In this document: positions 7,965 through 14,903 of the stretch, piece after piece
Layout: each line of letters begins with the position of its first letter
Numbering within the stretch: position 1 is the first letter of the stretch
Assembly: GCA_017829075.1 (NCBI GenBank)
Contig: JAGAJA010000053.1
Coordinates: forward strand, 1 to 53,732
Direction: 5' to 3'
Source of the DNA: Oscillospiraceae bacterium
Lineage (GTDB): Bacteria; Bacillota_A; Clostridia; Oscillospirales; Ruminococcaceae
Length of the DNA stretch: 53,732 bases
The notes under the pieces: model-generated
What the model was told of the DNA's origin: nothing
Databases searched by the model: none
The model's input: the letters and a program-made list of their open reading frames with translations, nothing else
Translations under genes and position numbers: made by a program

Positions 7965-9578
7965 TTAGGTAAGGTGGTTATACCCGCCTTTTTTTATTAT
8001 CTTTGCGTAGTCCTTATAAGAAAGATTGAGGTCAACATATCCGTCTATTCCGGACACGATACCCTTGCAGCTATACTGCCAGATACCGAAATCGCCCTTG
8101 TAGGTCGGGACGGTGTTCCACTGCGCCAGCCAAACCTCGTAATCTGAAAGCTGCGACATATCAAGGTACTGGGTGAGCCATGTCTTATTTGAGTAAAGCA
8201 TCGCGTAATAGCCTGCTGCACTCACCTCGTCAAGGAAAGCCTTGACTATCTTGGTGATCTTGCTCTTTCCGAGCTTCGCCTGACTTTGCTCCTCAACGTC
8301 CAGAACCACAGGATAATCTATCTGATACGGCTCGATCGTTTTGAGGAAGAATTGCGCTTCTTTCTTTGCATCGGCTACTGTTTCCGCATAAAGATAGTGA
8401 TAAACGCCGACATGAATTCCCGCTTTCGCAGCCTCGGTAATGTTGTATTTAAACGTGGTGTCCTCGGCAGCGGGACGCGTACTGCTGACAGGACCTCTTG
8501 ACGAGCGGATTATCGCGAACTCAACGCCGGACTCCTTTACCGCCGCCCAGTCGATAGCGCCCTGAGCGTAGGATACGTCAATACCCTTAATGCCGATATC
8601 GGTTGTCCCCTCGTTGTTTCCGTTGTCTCCGGACGGGTGGGAAGAACTCGAATAACGGTAATCTATCAGACGGCTGCTCTTGGAAACTGCAAAGCGTGCC
8701 GCCTTTGATTTGTAGTATCTGACGGTGCGCTCAAAGACGAACACACCGCTGTTTACAACCTCGCCGGTGAGGGAGAAGTAGCCTGCCTGCGTGGTTCGTC
8801 CGTTGATAGTAACGGCGAAATATCCGCGGCAGAGCAAGCGTCCTGTTTCCGGGGTCTGAAAGTCGCCGGTGACCATTGTCTTGCTGTTTGATGTAAGGGC
8901 GGTTTCGCCGTAGTTCAGCAGAACTCCGTCTTTATATATGTTTGTTGTGCCGGAGAGGGTGATCTTGCCGGTGTTGCGGTTAATGAAATCTCCGGCGATA
9001 CGGAACACAGAGCTGACGCTGCCTTTTACCGAGCCGTAGTTCTCAACACCTGCCTTGTTGTACACCGTTACAGTTCCGGAAGCAATGATTTCCGCTCCCG
9101 GCTCCACCGTAAGGATACCGCGGATATTGAATTCTTTCCCTTTGTAGATCACCAGCTGTGCGCCGGATTTAAGCAAGAGATGGCTGTCTTTCGGTACTGT
9201 GAAATTGCTGCGGGGGTCAACCTTGCCCTCTATGTAATAATTCGTGCCGGATTCCATTTTGGTCTTTCCGTCCCATTGAGTCCAGCCCTCGATGTTTATT
9301 TCTTCGTACTGCTCGTCCCAAACGTCAAGACCGCTTCCCTCGTCTTCCTTGGCTCCCTCTTCCGGATCGACTATGGAAGTTTCGGTGTTCTCTCCGGTAT
9401 CTATCACCTTTGTTTCAGTGTCTTCGCCGCCGGTATCTATTACCGAGGTTTCTCCGGTGTCGCCGGTCTGGATTATCGAGGTTTCCTCCGGGTTTGCCTC
9501 TGCAAAGGCTGTATGCCCTGTGGAAGCAAGTATTACCGCGGCTAAAGCTGTCGCTGCCGCTCTCTTAAAAAATGTCAT
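7965..9578 (-). CDS. Secreted GH25 lysozyme with Thr-rich repeats
   Basis: A 537-residue exported muramidase, cutting the glycan backbone of peptidoglycan. The N-terminus has a signal peptide (basic start, hydrophobic core, cleavage near AFAEA). About four ETSxIDTG-like repeats follow, then a 200-residue region rich in short beta motifs (NRGILTVEPGAEI type) that may bind the wall. The C-terminal GH25 domain spans about 340-537 and shows GIDVSYAQG, the catalytic VVLDVEE and IWQYSCKG. ATG 9578 is preferred because GGAG sits 8 bases upstream; the in-frame GTG at 9587 touches that ribosome site. It is monocistronic. Confidence 0.9.
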   Translation of the reverse strand: MTFFKRAAATALAAVILASTGHTAFAEANPEETSIIQTGDTGETSVIDTGGEDTETKVIDTGENTETSIVDPEEGAKEDEGSGLDVWDEQYEEINIEGWTQWDGKTKMESGTNYYIEGKVDPRSNFTVPKDSHLLLKSGAQLVIYKGKEFNIRGILTVEPGAEIIASGTVTVYNKAGVENYGSVKGSVSSVFRIAGDFINRNTGKITLSGTTNIYKDGVLLNYGETALTSNSKTMVTGDFQTPETGRLLCRGYFAVTINGRTTQAGYFSLTGEVVNSGVFVFERTVRYYKSKAARFAVSKSSRLIDYRYSSSSHPSGDNGNNEGTTDIGIKGIDVSYAQGAIDWAAVKESGVEFAIIRSSRGPVSSTRPAAEDTTFKYNITEAAKAGIHVGVYHYLYAETVADAKKEAQFFLKTIEPYQIDYPVVLDVEEQSQAKLGKSKITKIVKAFLDEVSAAGYYAMLYSNKTWLTQYLDMSQLSDYEVWLAQWNTVPTYKGDFGIWQYSCKGIVSGIDGYVDLNLSYKDYAKIIKKGGYNHLT

Positions 9579-9738
9579 AATTTTCACTCCATATATATTT
9601 CCCTGTTTCCGGGCGGCTGCCCTTTATTATATTGTGACATATTTTCTTCGATTTGTCAAATGTTTTTTTAGTATTTTCTTATGAAATTTATGGAAATTCC
9701 ACGTTGAGGGAAAGAAATCGCTGACAGAATTTTCTCCA

Positions 9739-10251
9739 TTACAGGAACAATCCTTTCATTTCGTCCATGAATGGTTCCTCATACAGCTTCGGATAATACC
9801 CGAAAACCAACTCGTAGAATTGCTCCGGGGACAGCGCTTCAAATTCCCCGTACAGGTATCCGGGATAGCTCTTCATTGCGTCCGCCATTGAGCGTGCTTT
9901 GTCCGCTTCGCCCCTCACTAGCTTTTCGCAGATACGGTCGTTGCCGTAGATAAGCGCAGGAATATGCCTGACGGCGAGGGAAAAATCATAGTGCGGCACC
10001 GGCACAAGCCATGAAAACTGCGGCTTCACCCGGTCGTACAATGATCTTCCGGATCTCTTTATTTCTGATTTAAGCGCGCCCATGCACTTCGCAAGCGGCT
10101 TTTTTTCGTTGTTGACATGAGAGAGCGCCGCGGAAAGAGCGTCCAGCAGCGCCACATAATTGATATCGGCATCACCTGCCGCAATCGAAGAATATGCCGC
10201 CCTTGATATGGCAAGAACTCTGCCCAGCGCCGCTTCCTCTGTTGTTTTCAT
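9739..10251 (-). CDS. Hypothetical cytosolic protein
   Basis: A 170-residue protein that I do not recognise. It is predicted mainly alpha-helical and has no signal peptide or membrane span. An aromatic-rich C-terminal half (YPGYLYGEF, FGYYPKLYEEPF) follows an Ala-rich N-terminal helix. ATG 10251 has GGTGA 5-6 bases upstream, while the longer in-frame start at 10290 has no ribosome site. It is divergent from the next gene, with a 95-bp shared intergenic region. A role cannot be proposed from the sequence. Confidence 0.7.
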   Translation of the reverse strand: MKTTEEAALGRVLAISRAAYSSIAAGDADINYVALLDALSAALSHVNNEKKPLAKCMGALKSEIKRSGRSLYDRVKPQFSWLVPVPHYDFSLAVRHIPALIYGNDRICEKLVRGEADKARSMADAMKSYPGYLYGEFEALSPEQFYELVFGYYPKLYEEPFMDEMKGLFL

Positions 10252-10290
10252 TCTATCACCGTCCCGCAAAGGAATTAATCTTGTCCGCAC

Positions 10291-10321
10291 CGCATAAAAT
10301 CCTATTAAGTAACCTTATGCG
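10291..10321. promoter_or_regulatory. Inverted repeat in a divergent promoter region
   Basis: CGCATAA (10291-10297) and TTATGCG (10315-10321) are exact complements between the two divergent genes. It could be an operator or the base of a leader hairpin. Confidence 0.3.
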
Positions 10322-10346
10322 ATATAAACTGAAAATGGAGAATATT

Positions 10347-11021
10347 ATGGAAAATTCTGTTCTTCTGAATCCTCAGGCTCCCGCCCCGACAGTTTCGGTA
10401 AAATCCTCATATTCTGAACCTGAGCCGCCGGAAGTCACCGAAGATTTTGACGAGATTCCGGAACCGCCCCGTGCTGTCCGCAGGGTATACCGACGCCGCT
10501 GCCGCATACCGCTGCTGTATTCGTTCACTGCCGTCGCTGGGACAGCCGCCGGAGTATTTCTCGCTGCGTACGCTCCCGCCGGGACAGATTTCTCAGATAG
10601 CCTGATGTGCGCTTCCGGGGATTTTCTGTGGCTGCTTCTGGTGCGGCTGTTGTGGGGCTGCGCCTTTCTGCTTGCCGAATACATCATCGGGTATTTCGCC
10701 CTCGGCGGACTGCTGATATGGGCGGTTCCTCTGATTGGCGGGCTTGGAACGGGCGCGGCTCTGTCCGGAGCGTTTTCGCTGTCCGGGATTGACGCGCTGA
10801 AGCTTATTCCCACAAGCGCGGTGATCGTCATTGCCCTGATAATGGGGGCGAAAACCTCCTGTGAAATGTCTGATCAGCTTCTGCGGCTGGTTTCCACAAA
10901 CAAAAACAGTATCGTGGCGACAAGCCCGGCAGCCGGGGAGTACACCCTGCGCTTTCTGGTTTATCTCGCGATACTGTCTGGTTCTGCTATTGTGGAGGCG
11001 GCGGTCAGGTCGTTTACTTAA
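10347..11021 (+). CDS. Multi-pass membrane protein, possibly SpoIIM-like
   Basis: A 224-residue protein with a Pro/Glu-rich cytosolic N-terminus (to about 45), a basic stretch (RRVYRRRCR) and about five hydrophobic helices. The Gly-rich core (GGLGTGAALSGAF) and overall hydropathy recall the SpoIIM/DUF95 family, which in spore formers works with SpoIID and SpoIIP on septal peptidoglycan, but I cannot confirm this by motif. ATG 10347 has GGAG six bases upstream. Its stop codon overlaps the end of the convergent transglutaminase-like gene by 8 bp. Confidence 0.75.
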   Translation: MENSVLLNPQAPAPTVSVKSSYSEPEPPEVTEDFDEIPEPPRAVRRVYRRRCRIPLLYSFTAVAGTAAGVFLAAYAPAGTDFSDSLMCASGDFLWLLLVRLLWGCAFLLAEYIIGYFALGGLLIWAVPLIGGLGTGAALSGAFSLSGIDALKLIPTSAVIVIALIMGAKTSCEMSDQLLRLVSTNKNSIVATSPAAGEYTLRFLVYLAILSGSAIVEAAVRSFT

Positions 11022-12624
11022 GCGTTACGGTGAAGGATTTTGAGGTGTAGCTTCCGCTCCAGCCATTGGAATTACAGCCCTCTGCCTTCAGATCAGAAAT
11101 AAAGCTGTAATTCTTCTTCATCATAGTAATAAGTTCTTTTGAAATATCCACTGAGAAGAAGATCGTTGTTTCCTTAACGCCTTTCTTGTAATTTGCAGCG
11201 GCTTCCTTTACAAGTCCTTTGTATGCGCTGTTCACGTCAGAATACTCGGTAATGCCCATTACCTCGGCATAGCTGTATTTTGTTGCCGTTGCAGAGGGAA
11301 CGGTGAATGTGTTGTCGAAGCTGTGGTCGCTCTTTATCTTTGACGTAGGAATGCAGAAATAATCATACTTCAGCGAACCGCCGGTCGGGTCGTCCCATGT
11401 GACGTCCATATTGTACCACTGACCGTCCAGCTTTATCATATTCCACATATGAGCTTCTCCGGCATAACCTGAAACGCAGATGCAGTCAATGCCTATCGAC
11501 TGGCAGAGATACATGAACGCTTTGGAATAGCCTTCGCACAGAGCAACTCCGTTGAGCAGCGGGCCGTCTGCTTCGGATTTATAGCTGGGGCCGGTCTTGC
11601 TGTAATCGGTCATCTCCACGATCGCGTCGTGCAGTACCTTTACCTGGTCAAACAAATTGTCCTGCTTCAGCGCCTTGTCGGTTATTTTCTTGGCAGCGGC
11701 TTCGAACTGGGGATTGATTTTTTCCGCCTCGCTCTTGCTCCGTGAATACTGCATATTCACGCTTAGTACTTTGCCGGTAACACCGGAAGTGGTGTAGCCA
11801 TATCCGCTAGCCAGCCAGAAGAACTGTGGGTTCTCATAGTCAAATGCCCAGTATGCTTTTTCTACATCGCTTGCGGACGCTCCGAGTGAGGAAATATCCG
11901 CACTGTCAGCGTGACTTTCCGCCGCTTTGAATATCGCGGCATAGATCTTTTTCTGGGTCGCCGTAAGTGTATTATACGCGTACTTTGAGGTGTAGTTGTC
12001 AAGAATGCTTGCTCCGGAAGCAGAGCTTTCGTCAGAAGCGGGGCTTTCAATAACGTATTTTCTGCTGAAATACTTGTTTGTCCAGCCGGTCTTTACCGTA
12101 ACAAAGCGCAGCGTAGAGGTTTCGCTGATCGTAATTCCTTTGGTGGTATAGAGCTTTGAAGATGTGGTGGGCTTGCTTCCGTCGAGGGTGTAGTAGAACT
12201 TCACACCGGACGCAGTGGAGGACAGCTTCACAGTTACAGGGCTGTTATAAGTTCCCGCCGCCTTAGATATCGTGACCGTAGGCACAAGATTGTACTTGAG
12301 GGTAACGACCTTGCTCTTTACGCCGTTCTTTATGGAATAGCACTTGAGCGTGGTGCTTTTGCTTATCGATATCGCCTTTGTGTACAGTTTATAGCTGCCA
12401 CCGGTGCTGTAATAGATCTTTGCTCCGGTGGTGGAAGAGGTGAGCTTTACAGAGAATGATCCGGAGGTGGAATATGTACCGGATTTTTTAGAAGCGGTGG
12501 GAGCGGCTACTGTTTCTGCCGCTGCTGCAATTGATGAAGAGCCGATATATTCCTGCGCCGGTGCGCTGAAAATTCCAATTGAAATCACCGCGGCGAGCGC
12601 AGCGCTGAGAATTTGTCTTTTCAT
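11014..12624 (-). CDS. Secreted transglutaminase-like protein with chitobiase-type repeats
   Basis: A 536-residue exported protein. After a signal peptide come two beta-sandwich repeats of about 75 residues, of the chitobiase/hexosaminidase C-terminal type (KSGTYSTSGSFSVKL and AAGTYNSPVTVKL starts, each with a YYT/YYS core). These usually act as surface or glycan-contact modules. A helical region leads to a transglutaminase-like papain fold with a complete Cys-His-Asp triad: CEGYSKAF, EAHMWNMI and YNMDVTWDDP. Such proteins act as wall-associated peptidases or cross-linkers; the substrate is unknown. AGGAGG lies five bases before ATG 12624, and a TTGACA-17-TATACT promoter follows upstream. Confidence 0.88.
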   Translation of the reverse strand: MKRQILSAALAAVISIGIFSAPAQEYIGSSSIAAAAETVAAPTASKKSGTYSTSGSFSVKLTSSTTGAKIYYSTGGSYKLYTKAISISKSTTLKCYSIKNGVKSKVVTLKYNLVPTVTISKAAGTYNSPVTVKLSSTASGVKFYYTLDGSKPTTSSKLYTTKGITISETSTLRFVTVKTGWTNKYFSRKYVIESPASDESSASGASILDNYTSKYAYNTLTATQKKIYAAIFKAAESHADSADISSLGASASDVEKAYWAFDYENPQFFWLASGYGYTTSGVTGKVLSVNMQYSRSKSEAEKINPQFEAAAKKITDKALKQDNLFDQVKVLHDAIVEMTDYSKTGPSYKSEADGPLLNGVALCEGYSKAFMYLCQSIGIDCICVSGYAGEAHMWNMIKLDGQWYNMDVTWDDPTGGSLKYDYFCIPTSKIKSDHSFDNTFTVPSATATKYSYAEVMGITEYSDVNSAYKGLVKEAAANYKKGVKETTIFFSVDISKELITMMKKNYSFISDLKAEGCNSNGWSGSYTSKSFTVTLK

Positions 12625-12668
12625 AATGACCTCCTTTTGCAAACGCAGTTTTTTATCTTAATATATAT

Positions 12669-12697
12669 AGTATATCAAAAATTTGTTTCCTTGTCAA
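12669..12697 (-). promoter_or_regulatory. Sigma-A promoter of the transglutaminase-like gene
   Basis: Minus-strand TTGACA (12697-12692), a 17-base spacer and TATACT (12674-12669). Confidence 0.75.
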
Positions 12698-12712
12698 TAA
12701 AAAATAGTGCAA

Positions 12713-12919
12713 TTTCCATATCAGCTTGTCGAAAAACCTAGTTTTGCCCGCGAAGCGGGCTTATGAAATCCGTTTTTTGCCCCAGCTCTGCCTGGGCAAA
12801 AAACACTTCTATCCGCACAACTGTGCGAACTGACAGCTTTGCTGTCAGTGAGTGCGGGCAGTGCGGATGTTCGTCGAAAAAGTCCCTTTAGGGACTTTTT
12901 CGACGGTCTGTTTCCATAT
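12713..12919. repeat. 9-bp target-site duplication around element copy 2
   Basis: TTTCCATAT occurs at 12713-12721 and again at 12911-12919, directly touching both ends of the 189-bp element. This is the signature of insertion into a single TTTCCATAT site. Confidence 0.85.
12722..12910. mobile_element. 189-bp structured MITE-like element, copy 2
   Basis: Same length and ends as 7747-7935, with scattered differences. One stem is CTGACAGC/GCTGTCAG here but CTGACGGC/GCCGGCAG in copy 1, with both arms changed so pairing is kept. Another is CCCAG/CTGGG versus CCCC/GGGG. No ORF. The GTCGAAAAA and TTTTTCGAC ends would close the whole element into one branched structure if transcribed. It fills the gap between the transglutaminase-like promoter and whiA. 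Confidence 0.88.
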
Positions 12920-12926
12920 AAAAGAT

Positions 12927-13820
12927 TTACCGGCTGTTTCTCAGCTCCTCCGCCAGCTTTGACAGCTTTTTAAGGCGGTGATTAAGTCCGCTGCGGCTGA
13001 TAGGCTCAGGAAACAGCCCGCAAAGCTCGGACAGCGACATCTCCGGGTTTTCCAGCCGAAGCCTTGCGGTTTCCCGAAGCTCCGGGGAGAGCCAGTCCGC
13101 GCCCATTTCGCTGAAAATAAATTCTATATCCTCCACGCTCCTGTTGGAGGCGGCGACAGTCTTGTCGAGGTTCGCGCTTTCGCAGTTCACAGAGCGGTTC
13201 ACCCGATTGCGGAAATCCTTGACTATCTTAACCTGCATTATCTCCAGCGAATGGTTTGCTGCCCCTATGTAGGTGAGGAAATCCTCAATAAGTTCGCTTT
13301 CCTTTGCGTAGATTACTGTGCGCCTTGCACGACGGGTCGCCTTGACAGCCATTCCGTGTTCGGTGATGAAGTCCAGAAGCGCTGCGCTTCGCTCGTTTTC
13401 CGGCAGGACTAATTCAAGGTGATATTCCTTGTTGGGGTCGGTGACTGAGCCGCAGCTCACGAATACGCCCCGCAGGAACGCTCCGCTCTCCTCGTCGCCG
13501 CCGTTCACCGCTTCGCCGCTGATCCCGCTGAAATCCCCGAACTTCTGCTCTATTTGTTCATAGCCGCTTTTTATTTTCAGCGTGTACAGAGAGCCGCTGT
13601 TCTTGACAAGTCTTACTATCTCGGAATGCACTTCCGGAAAAACTGCTCTCAGCAGTTCCACCGCCGCGTGCATAAGTTCCAGATTTTCCGTCTGGAGTAC
13701 CGGTCTTCCGCCCTCAAACCGGGAAGCGAACAGAATTCCGTACATCATAGCCGCCGCCTGCTCCGTTGTGAGGTTTTTCACATCGCAAAGCTCTTTTTTG
13801 ATATCTGAACTGAATGACAT
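12927..13820 (-). CDS. whiA: WhiA, DNA-binding regulator
   Basis: WhiA pairs a LAGLIDADG-like fold with a C-terminal helix-turn-helix. It influences cell division and chromosome segregation in Firmicutes and sporulation in actinobacteria. The 297-residue length is normal. The start SFSSDIKKELCD, the middle region with IYAKESELIEDFL and NRVNCESANLDKT, and the C-terminal helix-turn-helix around LSELCGLFPEPISRSGLNHRLKKL are all family hallmarks. It lies 14 bp after the phosphodiesterase gene and is probably co-transcribed with it. The yvcJ/yvcK genes that often precede whiA are absent here. Confidence 0.95.
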   Translation of the reverse strand: MSFSSDIKKELCDVKNLTTEQAAAMMYGILFASRFEGGRPVLQTENLELMHAAVELLRAVFPEVHSEIVRLVKNSGSLYTLKIKSGYEQIEQKFGDFSGISGEAVNGGDEESGAFLRGVFVSCGSVTDPNKEYHLELVLPENERSAALLDFITEHGMAVKATRRARRTVIYAKESELIEDFLTYIGAANHSLEIMQVKIVKDFRNRVNRSVNCESANLDKTVAASNRSVEDIEFIFSEMGADWLSPELRETARLRLENPEMSLSELCGLFPEPISRSGLNHRLKKLSKLAEELRNSR

Positions 13821-13834
13821 ATTTCTACCCTTTA

Positions 13835-14380
13835 TTACAATCTGTATTCTAGAAGCGTTTCTCCGCTTTCGAGCTGCTTTACGCTGAACACTCCGTCCTC
13901 GTAGGTCATGTAGCTGCGGGGATTTCCCATTTTCGGGAGGGATACCGAACCGTCGTTAAGGCAGTGTATGCCGTTCACAAGCTCCGTTTTGAAGATGTGG
14001 GTATGACCGTTTATCAGCACATCTCCGGGGTTCAGCGGGGGGAGGCTATCGGGATTGTGGTGGTGTCCGTGGGTGAGGAAGAAAGCCCTGCCGTCAGCGA
14101 ATATCACCGCGTAATCGGCAAGCACTGGGAACTCCAGCACCATCTGGTCTACCTCGGTGTCGCAGTTGCCGCGAACGCAGAGGATATGGGATTTCTCCGG
14201 GTTCAGCAGGGCAATGACCTTTTTCGGGTCATGACCTTCCGGGAGGTCGTTGCGGGGTCCGTGGTAGAGGATATCCCCTAATAAGCAGAGCTTTTCTGCG
14301 CTCTCTCTGCGGAACGCTTCCAGCATTCTCTCGCAGTAGAGGGCAGAGCCGTGGATATCTGACGCAAACATTAGTTTCAT
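13835..14380 (-). CDS. yfcE: YfcE-type metallophosphoesterase
   Basis: A cytosolic calcineurin-like phosphodiesterase of the YfcE/MJ0936 family; it hydrolyses phosphodiester model substrates and its natural substrate is unsettled. Metal-binding motifs are complete: ASDIHGS near residue 6, GDILYHG, GNCD, and the closing pair THGHHH and GHTHIF. ATG 14380 is chosen, with AAAGGA 8-10 bases upstream; an upstream in-frame start at 14401 has no ribosome site. The product is 181 residues, normal for the family. It is followed by whiA after 14 bp. Confidence 0.9.
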   Translation of the reverse strand: MKLMFASDIHGSALYCERMLEAFRRESAEKLCLLGDILYHGPRNDLPEGHDPKKVIALLNPEKSHILCVRGNCDTEVDQMVLEFPVLADYAVIFADGRAFFLTHGHHHNPDSLPPLNPGDVLINGHTHIFKTELVNGIHCLNDGSVSLPKMGNPRSYMTYEDGVFSVKQLESGETLLEYRL

Positions 14381-14434
14381 AGTGGGTGTCCTTTCTTGCA
14401 TATAGTGATTGTAAAATTGGAATTTCTAAGCTAA

Positions 14435-14869
14435 TCATATTTCGTCATGATAATATCTGGTGAGTAGTTCTGCCATGTTTGAAGCTACCTGCTTCCAACA
14501 ATACTCTTCGTGTTCCCAAATATAGATAGAGGCTTCATCAATCACTCCGTTAGCATTTGCATGGTAGCAGTAGTAATCTCCACAGCCATTTCCGGCAAAA
14601 AAGATAAACTTATCCAATTCTTTCGCAAATTCTTCATCGGTGTACTCTTCTTGAATTTCTCTGTTGAGTTTGGCTTGTTCAACAATTTCTTCTATAGATA
14701 AAAGAAGATATTTATCGCCGTTCATTTCCAGAAGCAGTTCCCTAAGTTCCTTTGGAAAGGGATAACCAACTGCTTTTTCGGCGGTATCTATATCGTTTTC
14801 CGAACAAGGCGGCTGGATTTTTACCCACTCATTTTCTTGTGTCAATTCTGAAATCAATTCTTTATACAT
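14435..14869 (-). CDS. SMI1/KNR4 (SUKH) family protein
   Basis: A 144-residue acidic protein of the SUKH fold. The diagnostic features are the N-terminal region with CSENDIDTAEKAVGYPFPKELRELLLEMNG and the later FAGNGCGDYYCYH segment. SUKH proteins often serve as immunity proteins against secreted polymorphic toxins, but no toxin gene is adjacent. It is more AT-rich than its neighbours, a sign of recent acquisition. AAAGGA lies about five bases before ATG 14869. It follows the helicase gene by 34 bp on the same strand, so it could be an accessory or cargo gene of that locus. Confidence 0.85.
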   Translation of the reverse strand: MYKELISELTQENEWVKIQPPCSENDIDTAEKAVGYPFPKELRELLLEMNGDKYLLLSIEEIVEQAKLNREIQEEYTDEEFAKELDKFIFFAGNGCGDYYCYHANANGVIDEASIYIWEHEEYCWKQVASNMAELLTRYYHDEI

Positions 14870-14903
14870 ATTATTCCTTTCTCCACAAATTCCGATTAAT
14901 ACT

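Noticed and set aside
7747..12910. Composite transposon bounded by the two 189-bp elements
   Set aside because: Copy 2 has its own 9-bp target duplication and copy 1 its own flanking repeat, so they inserted separately.
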